Shown here piece by piece: positions 24,256 through 36,424 of a stretch of DNA of 64,000 nt. The DNA is from Endocalyx cinctus (taxonomy: Eukaryota > Ascomycota > Sordariomycetes > Amphisphaeriales > Apiosporaceae): contig BCKC01000002.1 of NCBI GenBank assembly GCA_001600455.1, forward strand, positions 3,920,171 through 3,984,170, given 5' to 3'. The stretch's first letter is position 1, and every line of letters begins with the position of its first letter. The notes beneath the pieces were generated by a model, which saw only the letters and a program-made list of their open reading frames with translations, was not told the origin of the DNA and searched no databases. Position numbers and translations under genes: made by a program.

Positions 24256-25312
24256 CTTGCTTATACGAGGTTACATGAAGTTTGAGGTAAATAATCAAGT
24301 AGGATGTAGTGATTCGAGGCACACCAGGTATGAAAGGTTTGAGGAAGATTGAGTTGATAGAGAAATGTTTGCCTAGAAACTGAGCTTTTCATGGGGTGTT
24401 ATAAAGGTTTTTCTTTTCTTCTGGAATTCCTGGAACCCCTTAATCAAAAATCGGGACAGAATCTAGCTCGGGGTTACCGATGCCCGAGGTCGTCTAGTCC
24501 GCATATAATCTTAAGTGAGGGAGATTTATCGTACGTGCATGTGTGATGTTAAGCTTCTAGAACGTGGAAATACCCGATGGATTGTAAGTAAGTAAGCTTT
24601 AAGTCAAATGGTGGCTTGAGAGGCATACCAGCCAGAGAACAAGTTGAACCAGCTGAATACATGGCTTGGTCAAAATTCGGCTAGCCACGTTTTCGTATAG
24701 CCATGCCTTGTCGTCATAGCAATTTGATGGACTCCGTATTATGTCTTACATGATTCAGCTGTAAATTGCCATCACGATTATTCGGAATTTTGTTTCACGG
24801 TATAGATTAGGACACGTTTCTTAGATATTAAGGAGAAACAGAATCTTATTAGAAATAATAATGAAAAAATCATGGGAAACATGTGTCTTTTCCAGAACTT
24901 GACCCTAGTAACATCTGGGTTAGCTAGTTTGTTTATTAACTAGAAGATAAACCTGAACCCTGATTATGATCGATGTGAAGGGAAGGATGAGACCTAAGCA
25001 CGATGTATTATAATACAATGGCTGTACCTGGTATTATAGGATAATATGAATTCCGTCATAAAGAAAGAGATGAAAAATATATTGTAGAAATTGATGCTGG
25101 GCACAGAAAATTTCTAGTCCTAATTGATCTGAATGAAATTCAACTTACAATGAATACGGGGATTTCAAGATGACCACGGATGATTATGATTTATTTGGCA
25201 AATGTTCAAAAACAGGAGATTGGTATTTATTAAAAGTTTCGGTTTTATTAGTTCCATAGTTATCTCATATATAATTTTCTGTCTCATTAAAGTTGATCTA
25301 ATGATTAACTAA
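24256..25312. other. intergenic, no gene seen
   Basis: 1.06 kb, AT-rich, upstream of the coiled-coil gene, whose promoter it must contain. I see no coding region, RNA gene or notable repeat apart from a short GTAA microrepeat near 24586. Confidence 0.5.
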
Positions 25313-25889
25313 TTACTTGGTCTTACTAAGGAGCACGACATCATATCCCTTAAATCGCTCACCTTGCCTCACAGCATTTGACATACCGATAGTGAGAATT
25401 AATACTAACTTTCTCTTGTTACCAACTTGGCCTAATACTATATAATCTTCCGATCTATGGGTATCGGCGTCTCTGAGTGCGTTCATGCCACCTTCAACGC
25501 CGTCGGGACCAAAGGTTGTTGTCCATGCGACCCCTGAGCTTATCTGCTTTATCTTTAATATAATGTTGAAAGTATGCACATCTTTCGAGTTTCTTTGATT
25601 AGTCTTGGGCAACCTACACTTGCTCAGCTAAGAGGATATATAACGCTGCAAACTTTTTGTAATTAAAAATTCCGTCTAGACAAGCGAGAGGTCCTGAAGT
25701 GGCGAGAAGGTTGCTGCTGCTCATTGCATCAGAATGATTGTTATCAGCTAGGTTATCTGCGGCTGAATAATAGCAGACAAAGATCGATACGATAAACACT
25801 AGGATGGCTATCACAAAACTAAATAGCTTGATATAGTTTGGTGATGGTATTGCTAAGAAATGAAAGCATAGGAGCAGAGGGGTTAGCAA
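25313..25889 (-). CDS. possible small membrane protein, model uncertain
   Basis: Two frames, 25889-25620 and 25543-25313, can be joined in phase through a 76-bp GT..AG intron to give about 166 codons. The first part has one strong hydrophobic helix (LFSFVIAILVFIVSIFVCYY) followed by CLDGIFNYKKFAALYILLAEQ. The second part contains FGPDGVEGGMNALRDADTH. The open frame begins with TTG and no ATG precedes it before stops, so either an upstream exon is missing or this is a relic. I do not recognise the family. Confidence 0.3.
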
Positions 25890-26597
25890 CAGTAACTTAA
25901 AATTCGGATATTATTATATTCTAGAATAAGAGGCGAGAACTGTAGCAAAAATATTTAAAGGCTCTGTGCGAGTTTATCAGATCCAATAATAAAATGGTGT
26001 ATTCTAAGTACAGAGCGGGCATATTAACCAGCCGTAACCCGGCGTCGAGAAGCGTTGAACCTGTTCAAATGGCTCCGTTCTCCTTGAAAGTGGAGATTCG
26101 AGTGGGTGGCCAGTCACAAGTAGGTGGGGCTCGTGAGGTGCCCCAGGCACTTGACGAGCTCCCATAGTCTATATAACGAGAGCCTTCGGCTCTCATTCTC
26201 ACTGAACACCCCCAAAGGGGGTGTGACCAAATTCCATCCATATTTTTCTACTTAGCGAGCTCTAGTGAGCACATTCTCAGATCTTCACAGTTTTAGTCCA
26301 TGAGATCCGAACCACGTTTGCATCAGGCAGTGCGATACGCGGCGGTGCACAGCTAGTTGGTTACACTTGTCTCCGAGCCTGTCTTGCTGAAGCTATCCGA
26401 TTGGCCTCGCCTATATCTGGGACAGTATGGCGAGAACAAGCTACCGTATTGACAATGATTCCGATAAGCCTTCAATAGCCAATAATAGTCATGTGACCAC
26501 CAAAAGGTATACAACGGGTTGGTGTTAATACTTATGCATTGCATCATGATGTTAAAGTCTTTCCGGGTTTATTCGTATTTTAAACTCTAATGGTGCT
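25890..26597. other. intergenic with hairpin cluster
   Basis: 0.7 kb between the small membrane frame and the DUF3433 gene. It contains the hairpin array at 26129-26223. No coding region is seen. Confidence 0.5.
26129..26223 (+). mobile_element. possible LTR remnant: TATA plus three hairpins
   Basis: Three inverted repeats occur in 95 bp. The first is GCTCGTGAGGTGCC/GGCACTTGACGAGC (26129-26159, 12 of 14 pairs). The second is GAGAGCC-TTC-GGCTCTC (26178-26194, perfect), preceded one base earlier by TATATAA. The third is CACCCCC-AAA-GGGGGTG (26207-26223, perfect). A TATA box followed by strong stem-loops resembles the R/U5 part of a retrotransposon LTR. I found neither a second LTR nor coding remnants, so the element class is a guess. 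Confidence 0.35.
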
Positions 26598-29500
26598 TCA
26601 ACGAAGCGTCTCAGAAGATGAGCGGAAATCGATGCTTGGGATCGTCGTTGGCCCATCTGTCTCATAGTCCAACAAGGAATCATTATCGAGCTCCTTGTCT
26701 ACCAGCTCCACGCCCCATCTCAAATTACCTTCATCGTCGTGAAACCAGTTCAGTGTCGCCGTGGAGGCCGGATTATCTTTTATATTCTCGCTTGATTCTT
26801 CTCGAGCTAGCGCAAGCAGCTTTTCACTCCCCGCTACGAGGACGGCGACATCGGCGATACTGTCAATTTGTTTCGGCAGTAGCTTATTGAATTTTCTTGA
26901 CGCGATGGCCGTCGTCACGCACGTAAGTATGAGATATCCTAGAATCACTATGCAGACCCAGGCTGCCCGCGTAGATATGCGTAGTAATTCTACTGGATGG
27001 GATATCTGCGTATCAATGGTATCGGGAAGGTTTGGTGGCTGGGGACGAGACGGCGTGTTGTCTGGGTCACTTGGAAAGCCTATATCTCTTGGAAACTTCT
27101 CAGTCCGAGATTGGTACACGTAACCACCACTCTCCAGAGACACGCCGTAGTTAACAAAGTGTTGGAAAAGAGTCATGAAGGTCTTTTCAGCAGTTCGCTG
27201 TAGCGTGTCGAGGTCTAACAGTGCATCATGATCGTTATTGACTAATGAGAGCATGGAATATGACATCAAGTCGACGTTCATGCCTGGATCCCGAATGTTG
27301 AAGGTCTGTTCTTGGACATTTTCCAGAATTTCAGTAAAGATCGACGGGGATGCTAGAGCATTACCTCCGAAATTGGCAATATCTGCTGCACCGAGAAGGC
27401 CGGTGAGGAAAAGGATTCCGTGGCTAGTAGTGATATTTACGTCACCAAGATCAGGAGAATCCCAACTCAAGGATTCCTCACTCTGATATTTCGTGAAGTC
27501 ATCTGTCCAAGCGAATTCATCTGGGCGTGGCTCATCTAAAATGTTGTACTTGATCACTCGTCCATCTTCTGCATTCACTGTGACGCTCGCATTGGTTGTC
27601 TCGATGATGGGCATGCAGTTCAGTGCGGCCATCTCGGGTTTGTCCGCCCAGATGAGGTGAGTACGAATCTCGTCCGATGGCCACGTGCCTGCCCTTCGAT
27701 AACCTTGTATTGGAAGGCCGCGAATCCACTTCACCGTGAGATTAGCCCTCGAGATATTCGGGTAATAGGTACCGTTACGTTGATTGGCAGACCAATATCC
27801 CACCGAGCTTGGATTTATTTGATCACCTGTAATATTCTCGCAGCATCGTAGGCGCCTTGTGTTTGCGAAAAATGTAGTGTAATCACCGCTGAAGTTGCGC
27901 TGCCCCGTATAGACACCGCTTGGTGGATCCAGAAAGAAAGCGGTTTGGGCAAAATCGTTGTTATCTAACCTATTAGAATTAAGGCCTAGCTCGTAGCCAT
28001 TATCAATAAGCTTTGGACTATCCGTTAGGTTCCAAACCTCGCCGTCAGTCAAATCCCACTCTGTAAGCCAGACAGAAGTGTTAGATAAGAAGTTGTACGG
28101 CGAACATTCCAGAAGACCTCGAATCGCCTGTGTTGTTAGAGTCACGGCGGTTGGCAAGTTTAACAAATTCGTTTCGTTTCCGGGGTTTTGTAATCTTGCT
28201 TCGTGAATTAATGACAAATCGCTGGGCACGAAACTCCACCCATTCGAACTCCAGGGCGGCTCCGAGCCATTCAGGGACAGCTGTATAGTGGCGCCATATA
28301 GCCAAGACGTCCTAAAGTTATTGAACGGCTCAGAAATTACAGAGACTTCATAACTTTGGCTTGACCCGCTTTGAGGCAAAGTGCCATTTGATAGCCGAGG
28401 CACATGCCGAAGTTGGAGCGTTCGCGGTATCTCTAAAGATGAAGATACCGTTCCTGGCTCCAGAGACCATAATGAAGACATGGCGATCGTGACTAAAATC
28501 ATACGTTAGCATCATGGAATCCTCCTAGAGAATACGTTCAGAAATATATCATTCCCTTACATATTTCAGCCAGGAACGCGCCTGTAGCGACGAGGGTCAT
28601 TACCCGGTGCTTCCTCTTTGCGCCTCGATATGCTGCCCAAAGAAGATAAGATGAGCGATAGGAGACGCATATGCCTTTCGACCCGACGGATGGTTCCTCG
28701 GCAAGGGCTATAAAGGGCTGGGCCTTACGGACTGTGGTGTCGATAGAGCCCCACCACAGCCCGATGCCGACAGCCACCAAGGTCGTGATGATAGAGGCTG
28801 GATTCACGATTCCGAGGTCTAAACCATTGATAGATATCTGTATAGAGTAGATGAATGCAGTTTGATAAAGACCGTATGTATTGCTATACCAGTATAGAAC
28901 GGCGAGTACGATCAAAATACTTATTAGCAGGACGCACAGTATCACGAGCGCTAAGAAGCTGAAAACGCTGTCCGTTTTAGCTTCAGGGTCCCTCCTTTTC
29001 CACATTGGACACAGCAGGCGGTTGTATTTCGAAGGATCAGCAATGTTTCGATGATTCAAATCCGTGTCGTGCAAGAATCGAAGACCTCCATCCATAAGTG
29101 CGTAACGCTTGCCCGATAACTCAAGTTTTAATTCTTTGGTCGTTTTGCCGTATAAGTCTTTCATTTGCCTCAGCCCATGTGGATCGGTTGTTAAGAGCTT
29201 AGAAAGACTCATGGTCGATGCTGGGTCTCTTGTCAGCCCCAGCGGTCGCTTGTTCACTCTGGTAAAATTGAAAATAACAAGTAGCAAGATCAACTGAATT
29301 CCGATCACTACTTCAAGGGCGATCGCAACAGCCGGTACGACCACGAGACGGCGCACAGTAGTGTTAATTTCACCTAAGGCAGATATGGGATCGTTCCCCA
29401 AGGTCTGAGAGAAGGTATTCCCAAGTACTTCGGCTAGAAAACGAAGCTGGATCATCTGCATATTCGCGGCCACTGATCCATTTCCTGCCATATTTTGAGG

Positions 29501-31005
29501 TAAAAAGTTGTACAGGGCTCCTAGAAGGTTTGCAGGCCCATACATAGAAGGACCTTCATTAGACATAGACCTCTTAGTGAGTTCGTATGCATCGACGTGG
29601 ACTGTCCAATTTGAATTGAAAAACACCTGATTAAAGGAGGATACGTTGAGAACTTGACTGGGAATAGGCGTACGGATAGACAGGTATTGTGGTTCATCAA
29701 TCGTAACAGTCGATTGACCCTCCAGAATAGAAACGGTAGCAAGAATATCCCCCGTGTAATACGATGCTCTACAAGTGGCCCCAGAGACTTGAAAGACTGG
29801 TGGTGTGGTGGCACTGTCGCTTAGCTGAGGTAGTACAATGAGAAACTCATTTTGGGGACACGTATTCGTACTCAAAGTGCTGCTTGTAGTACCGGTTGAA
29901 ATATTGCCAGCTTGTGACCAGATCGCGCCTTCGTGCTGTAAGAAATCTGAACTATCGTCTAACTGTACTCCTACTGCACAGCCTGACGAGGAGGAAAAAC
30001 TTAAGGATTTTCCTTGGACGGTGAAATTCAAGTAATCTGTATACGTTATGTTGATAGTCTCGATGTTATTCAATCTGAGATCTTCGCAGTAGAGCTCGGC
30101 ACTGAAAACGGTGGTGTTCGCCGTCCACGTTTGAGTATGATCGGAGATAGTGGGACCCAGAGGGGGGTTATCACCCATCCCAACAGGCCAGAAGGGAAGA
30201 ATGACATATTTATCGGTAAGCCAAGCTGAAGTTTTGACATTTTGTAGAATGTTGCTGATAGTACGGAAATATACCGTGGATGGAGGATTTGATTGAATTG
30301 GCATGCTCGAAGATATATCAATCTGGGAAAATTGAGTAGCACGAGGAAATATGACGTCTTGGGACACGATCAGAGTAGAGGATAACGGTGAGACTATGAG
30401 AAATCCAAAGACGAAAACCGAGGTGGCACAAAGTAATACTGCATCGGTCTTTTTCGTGCGGTTAGGAAGACTACTGAACAGAGCCTGCCACCAAGCATCG
30501 GCGGTCCATGTCATGGATATCCGAGATGGAGCTCCAGAAGGCGAAGAAAGGTGGGCGAAAGGTTCCGTGCGTCTAACATCATCGAAGAGTATCGATAATA
30601 AGAGAACATAAATAACAGCGAACGAAGTCGGCAAAAACCTGGATACAACTTTGAAGCCGTCAGAGTAATCATCATCGACAAGGCCCGAATTACGTGCCGA
30701 GATGACATGTAATATGATTATCAAGATCTCCAATATAAAGGGGAAAAAACTATGCTTAAGAACCAGTGCCGACGCAGGGTATAGGGAAGCCATGGTACTG
30801 CGGGATCTATTTGTGTCTCGGTCACTGGTCGAAGTGGTGGTGTTGGTGGTGATGGAAGAAATTGATACCGAGCAGTAGATTTACTTTCGTGGCTTTCAGC
30901 TACTGCAGCCGATGTTTCATAGTCGTTGGTAATATTATCTTGATGGTGACTTTCATGAGGCAATCTATTTTCCGTAGGCAAGGGCATAAAATAGTTGGAA
31001 TCCAT
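26598..31005 (-). CDS. DUF3433-type giant membrane protein, apparent 1-nt frameshift near the 5' end
   Basis: The main frame runs 30793-28561 and continues at 28492-26598 after a 68-bp intron (GTAAGG..GCTAAC..TAG), which turns two open frames into one of 1375 aa. The N-terminal segment from ATG 31005 (MDSNYFMPLPTEN) to WLPYTLRRHWFL lies in a different frame. One extra base in the T6C4 tract (minus strand, 30740-30749) would fuse it to the TM segment FPFILEILIIILHVI. The paralog at 62596 has these parts in one continuous frame. The order is a short cytosolic N-terminus, TM helices with FLPTSFAVIYVLLLSILFDD and PFAHLSSPSGA, a large N-glycosylation-rich extracellular part, TM helices, then a second similar half. 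This matches DUF3433 proteins of unknown function. The in-frame ATG at 30793 could still serve as a start. Confidence 0.72.
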
Positions 31006-31173
31006 TACGGAAATATGAACATGATAACTCTCTGAAGATGCGGCGTAATTACATGAAGGAAATTGCTTAGAAACGTGACAAAACATCCGTTAAAGAAATG
31101 TAAGGATTAAATACTTTTGCTGTACCACATAATATTGTGTATCTTGGCCTATGGTTATCTTGTAGGATGTGGC

Positions 31174-31187
31174 GGCAGGAGCCTGCC
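31174..31187. repeat. GGCAGG-AG-CCTGCC hairpin
   Basis: Perfect 6-bp arms with a 2-nt loop, 170 bp upstream of the DUF3433 start codon. It resembles the GC-rich hairpins elsewhere in the accessory part of the window. Confidence 0.5.
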
Positions 31188-31655
31188 TCTGCAGGGATAA
31201 CGAGATCTACCTATCAAGGGACAGGACATGATTACTATTTATATCTACTCTTATACTACATCTCCTCTCTTGTTTTTTGCCCTACCTTTTCTTTTCTTCG
31301 CTTCAAAAGAATTGAAATAAATACTATGTAAATACTTATATCTTCAAAAGTAAGGATGAAGTTTTCTTAACCACTATGAGCCCGGTCGTCGGATTGTATT
31401 ATATGGTAAGTAATTAGACATTCCACATTAGTTTTCTTACAATTAGTCAAGGGAGAGTCCGACTTAACGGCACAGAGCTGAGAATAACCACTATATGTAC
31501 TGAAAAATAAAGATATTCATGCACTATTTATGTATTGATTATGCAGAGATGCGCTCCCCTGCCCCCTTTATGTATAATAGGGCGGTACTACTGATGCTGT
31601 TATATTTGGCCAATGATGTGAAATAGTTGATAGATTGGAGTGGAGGCGACATGAG

Positions 31656-31685
31656 GCACAGCACAGCACAGCACAGCACAGCACC
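31656..31685. repeat. (GCACA)n microsatellite
   Basis: Five perfect GCACA units and a final GCACC in the gene desert. Confidence 0.85.
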
Positions 31686-33222
31686 AGCCATACTAACTTC
31701 TGAATGACTGATTCACAGTAGAATCCTGCATACGTTTTATTTACATCACCACCAATTCAATTGCTTTCTACCTTTTTATTTCACTACTGAAAATTTACGA
31801 TTTTGACTCAAGAAACACGCTCTGTTGCGTGACGCGATGAGTATGCGACCTCGGAAAGACCCCTTTTCGGAAGAGCTTCGGAATAATATCCTATGTATGC
31901 TCACCTGAAATTTTCTTTTTCCCTCGGCTCTTCCTACAAGATCGGTCTAATAACGGAGACGCGAATAGCCTCAGAATTGGAGCGGCCGAGATGCTAGAGC
32001 TACTTTTCCTAGTGAGATAAGATGTTAAACTACCTGAGTTGAGCAATGTTTGCCGATTTTTCGGCAGTTAAACTCCTCGTGTTCCTAATATCGCCACGGT
32101 AGTGGTCATGGCAACTATTATGTAACGGCGAAATGCGGGCATGCCCCATTAAAATGCGGGCGTTAATACCGTTAAGCCAGGTATTAGTTTTTAGAGCTAT
32201 GTATTTCTTGAATTTTGAGGAACTATATAAGTAGCCAAACGTAAAATTGTGATGGCTTTATCCGTCCTGAATTCGGGGTCCTCTTTCTATCTCATCCGAT
32301 GAACTAATGACGTAGTAACGGTGGTTCGCCAAGTAAGGGTCCATACATATATAAATACACACATCTGTATGTAGATACATATGTACATATGTATATGCTT
32401 GTGACATAGAATCTAGACCGTACTATAACCTGTGCCTACTTTATCGCCGTGACGAGTGCGGCAGCTTGATAGAAACAATAGACGTTTTATAGGTATACTA
32501 GCTAATACGTAATACTTAAAGCTCAAAAGTAGGCGGACATAGCTTGAGCTGGCCGTGTCTACAGTCCCCTGGAGCCCCTTGTTTAGGCCCTCGCTAGTCA
32601 AGTAACTTGTATCGTTCAGGCGTGGCGTTCTTCATGTTGTATAGCATAGTTGAGACAGTTTTTAGTTGAAATCGAGGACGATACCCATAATCTATCTATG
32701 TATCTATTCTCGTAAGGTATTCATAGGATTTGAAGTTCATTGAGTCCTGAATAATTAGTATTTGTTTAGTTTCTCACGTAACTTCCCCAAGTTCTTAATG
32801 TAAATGAACAAAACTACAAGGAAATTTAATCTCGTGATAAATCCGATTCGTGTCCTCGACTCAAGTTTCTAGTGATTCGGGCCCTTGATGAGTAGGGGCA
32901 CTTACAATATATTCCGACACACCCGTCAACGGTTGAAACTACTGCAGGTTCAAGACTATACATAATAATTAGATCTTAATTATCGATATATACCCCGGTA
33001 CGCATCTGCCGCATAACTGGAGTGGATATATGTTAGAGATAGCTGAAATAATACGCGTATTAGCTCGACCCCTCTATATATAATTATGTGGCTTAACGTT
33101 ATCACGCCGTTGGGATTTACTAAGTAATTATCGAAAGTAACGGTATTTTGTCGCCGATATAATGTTGTGCAGTTAACCCCAGAGAGAGTATATTCCAAAA
33201 GATGGACTCCAGGAAGATCACA

Positions 33223-33314
33223 TGGCGCTATTAGGAATCGAACCTATGTATGTAATATCCTTTAATACATATCAATCGGCATTCGATACGTAATCACCCA
33301 GTCCGCCAGTTCAA
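33223..33314 (-). repeat. tRNA-like repeat, copy A
   Basis: Read on the minus strand it contains an A-box-like TGGCGGACTGGG and a perfect B-box GGTTCGATTCC, followed by TAATAGCGCCA. The T-arm can pair four bases (TAGG/CCTA). The A-to-B distance is about 64 nt, longer than in an ordinary tRNA, and I find no matching 5' acceptor strand. It therefore looks like a tRNA-derived repeat and not a functional tRNA. It shares TATCGAATGCCGATT with copies B and C. Confidence 0.4.
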
Positions 33315-33529
33315 GGTTGGTGACATGATTAAGCTTGATCCTCTATTTTTACAATATAATAACTTTTGTGCAGCAATAGCCGGTTATTTATGATGAAATA
33401 CAGTAGTTTCCGAGATGGCCGAACTCTATTTTTACTTGAAAAGTTGGTTATCTGGCATTATTAGTTTTTGGTGTACGAATCATACAGTGGTTTAATTAAT
33501 TAGTCGCCAAGAAAGACATCGGAAAAGCC

Positions 33530-33602
33530 GTGTAGAGCTACTTGGAATCAAACCTTATCACCCTTCCATCAATCGGTATTCGATATTTCGCATCTGTTCA
33601 AG
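33530..33602 (-). repeat. tRNA-like repeat, copy B
   Basis: Most diverged member. On the minus strand it reads TATCGAATACCGATTGATG, then AAGGTTTGATTCC (one B-box mismatch) and AAGTAGCTCTAC. Its position and order of blocks match copies A and C. Confidence 0.35.
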
Positions 33603-34027
33603 ATAGAAGAGGTCGGAGAGGAGCCGACCTCAGCTAAATCTAACTGTGAAAAATATCAAAGTTAGGGAGTTGTGGTTTGGAGTAAATAGAGCGATGTAAA
33701 GCCTATTAATATTTATCTGATACCCTGATACTCCATTTGAGGCAGATTACACTCAAATCTTGTAATTAAAAGCTTTCATATTATACTGAAAATAATTGAA
33801 CACCGCCTGAGTGACGGCAAGGTGAAATCATCTACGTCATATACTTATATCTTCCATCCAAGTACGATAAAAGAATGCCCAAGAGAAACTCGTATTTACA
33901 CACAAACTGTAATCTCATCAAAATACAGATTAGGTTGGGTCCGTTATTGATCACATTTTACGAATGGTATATAATATATATATATGAACCGACGCCTATT
34001 CGCCAATATTACGAGTATGTATACAAG

Positions 34028-34117
34028 CTGAACTAGGCCAACCACTACCAGATGTGAAGTATCGAATGCCGATTAACATATTTAAAGGGTATTCGGTTCG
34101 ACTCCTCATAGCGCTAC
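34028..34117 (+). repeat. tRNA-like repeat, copy C
   Basis: On the plus strand it contains TATCGAATGCCGATTAACAT, an AAAGGG block, the B-box GGTTCGACTCC and CATAGCGCTAC. It is in the opposite orientation to copies A and B. Confidence 0.4.
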
Positions 34118-34936
34118 TATAAGTAATCTTTCTCGAGTCTTTCTCCACTATCAAATACACTATAGTATATAGGACTGACTCACGTCTTTCATCCAGTCTC
34201 TCCGCATTTTCGCTAAAACTTTAAACGGATCTATATGCCAAGCAAAAAAAAAGGAGATTTATGTATGTACCTGCTTGTGAGTAGTAAAGGCTATGTATAT
34301 ATATGTTTAGCTTGACGAGATCCTAGATATATGGTATTGAACTTCAAGCTGAGAAATTATACCCAATAATTACTGTGGATGGGAGCCATACCTAGTATTA
34401 TGTAGTATCATCAGACCGACCGGACTCTCTCTCTCTCGACCGGCGTACAATTAAAGCTTCTTTTCACCATATTGAGGATTTCGGATATCGAGTCATAGTC
34501 CATCCTCTTACTTCAATTGAGCAGTGATCGTCATCTACACAAACTTGTCAAACACTAGTTATCACTGGCTACATTGTTATCCTACATTACGATACTCCAT
34601 ATGTATAAGTATTTAATTATCGATCGCCCGGTAGATCTAACCGATAACGATAGTCATTCAAGACTCCATCGTTATTGGGAACACTTGGCTTATCATCTCT
34701 CAAACACGGCCTAGGGTTGCTTGCCTCATTAATAGGCATTGCCATTATCAATATTTTGGCGATCGATATCAAGTCTTCCCCATGATACATCAATATTGGT
34801 CTTATACACTCATTAAGAAGTATACCTCTACTTAAAAGAAAACAAGGTTTCTTTTGTTTTCCTTCTCTTACCGGAAATCCTAACCCTTCTTTAATGTGTA
34901 CGATAATATCTCTGGACAGTAAACTCGTGAGCGAAT

Positions 34937-36424
34937 ATGCCGGGTTTTCTCGTTCCGGCGACTTTTAAGAAGGAGCCCTTGTCGGAGCTCGAGATCACGA
35001 TTGCTAGCATGTTTATGGGAATCACCATTGCCCTCGCTATATATTCAGGTTCTACGGCAATCAAACAGTTCCGACAACGTCTAAGCAAGTCACGCCATGT
35101 TATGAATGCCTACTTTTTGATGATCTTGGGCCATTGGACAGCGAATAATACTTTTGCCGTCGTGAGCTTCTTATACCTGAAAGATGTCATACAACCAAGG
35201 TGCGTTGTACTAGCGGTACGGTCGATGATAAATAAAATATCACTAGCTAACGGTATTATGATTTTACAGCTTTTGGCTATGGTTCACCATATGTAAGAGA
35301 ACCCGCAGCACCTGATTCCGAGAACTTTGAATTATCCTCGTCAATATTTTAATTTGCATCGTAGTTCTTGGAACTAACACTTTGCTAAAAAAAAAAAAAA
35401 AAAAAAAAAAACAGTGACACTTTGGGTTTTCCAATCTCAACTTATCGTTCAAATCATCGTCAACCGACTCTCTCTCCTAATTTTAATTCCGAGGCGTTCT
35501 TTCCATCTAAAATTGGTTGTTTTTGCTATAATGACCGCCATAAACATTAGCGTCTACATTATTTGGATTCCAGCTCGACTGGAAATTAGTCCGACTTGGA
35601 TGCATATCAACGCCATTTGGGACAGGATCGAGAAAGTTATTTTCCTACTGCTTGATCTTAGCTTAAACATCTATTTCATATACCTAGTCCGCGATCGTCT
35701 GATCACCGCCGGCCTCACAAAATACGTTCCTTTGTTTAAATTTAATATTGCGATGGTAGTAGTGTCTATTTCTACCGATGTAGGTTGAGATGAAATCGAC
35801 TCTCATCGTTGGCTGATTAACTAGGTCATTTAAACTAATACTTTGGTTATCAGGTTATGTTGATCGGGCTGATGTCACTGCCGAATGACTTGCTGTAAGT
35901 CTATCTAATCATAAAATATTGATCTTTGAATAATTGCTAATTACCCCCTTTCTATGTTTTGAAGTTACCTTCCCTTCCAGTCGGTAGCATATGCTGTCAA
36001 GTTACACATCGAAATGAACATAGCTTCCTTGATCATCAAGGTTGTTCGAGCATCCGGAACCTCAAGTTCAACCCCATCCCGATTTACAGGACGAAACGCG
36101 GCCGCTAAATTCGAGCATAACGAGAACCATTCTAGTCAAAAGAGCGGTAGTCGCATCTTGGACAGGATGACGCACGGAGCTAATCACGATTCCTACAGAT
36201 TCGCGCACACGACGCGCGTCGAGTTCGCGAACGATGACGGGATTGAAATGCCCCAGATAGAAGGTAACCCTGCCGTTATTCAGAAAACAACGGTAGTCAC
36301 GCAAATGGTGGATGAGCCTGCCGCCGATATCGCGGATGAGAGTATGATGGGCTCCACGGCCTGCGATGGAATGAGCAGTTCGAGTTCCGTGAAAGAATTA
36401 CGGATGCATACAGATTTTACTTGA
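34937..36424 (+). CDS. multi-pass membrane protein of unknown function
   Basis: Five-exon model: 34937-35199, 35270-35292 (23 nt), 35415-35779, 35854-35894 (41 nt) and 35965-36424, giving 383 aa with every phase agreeing. About seven hydrophobic helices occupy residues 20-290, including SFWLWFTI across the micro-exon, WVFQSQLIVQIIVNRLSLLI, LVVFAIMTAINISVYIIWIP and MLIGLMSLPNDLLYLPF. A hydrophilic cytosolic tail of about 130 residues follows. Topology and tail recall fungal plasma-membrane receptor-like proteins, but I cannot name the family. The intron before exon 3 ends in an A-tract of about 22 bases just before CAG, unusual for an acceptor. Confidence 0.75.

Larger units (their letters stand above)
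31006..34936. other. AT-rich gene desert
   Basis: 3.9 kb without a supported gene. It holds a GGCAGG/CCTGCC hairpin, a GCACA microsatellite and three tRNA-like repeats, each annotated separately. The remainder is AT-rich with TA-rich microrepeats (for example near 32345-32400 and 33970). It could be a RIP-degraded repeat block. Confidence 0.5.

Noticed and set aside
25313..25612. Separate 99-codon minus-strand gene
   Set aside because: Its first 23 codons look intronic. The better reading is a second exon joined to 25889-25620, and even that model is weak.
33223..33314. Functional tRNA gene on the minus strand
   Set aside because: A B-box is present, but no 5' acceptor strand pairs with the 3' end and the A-to-B spacing is too long. 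I keep it only as a tRNA-like repeat.
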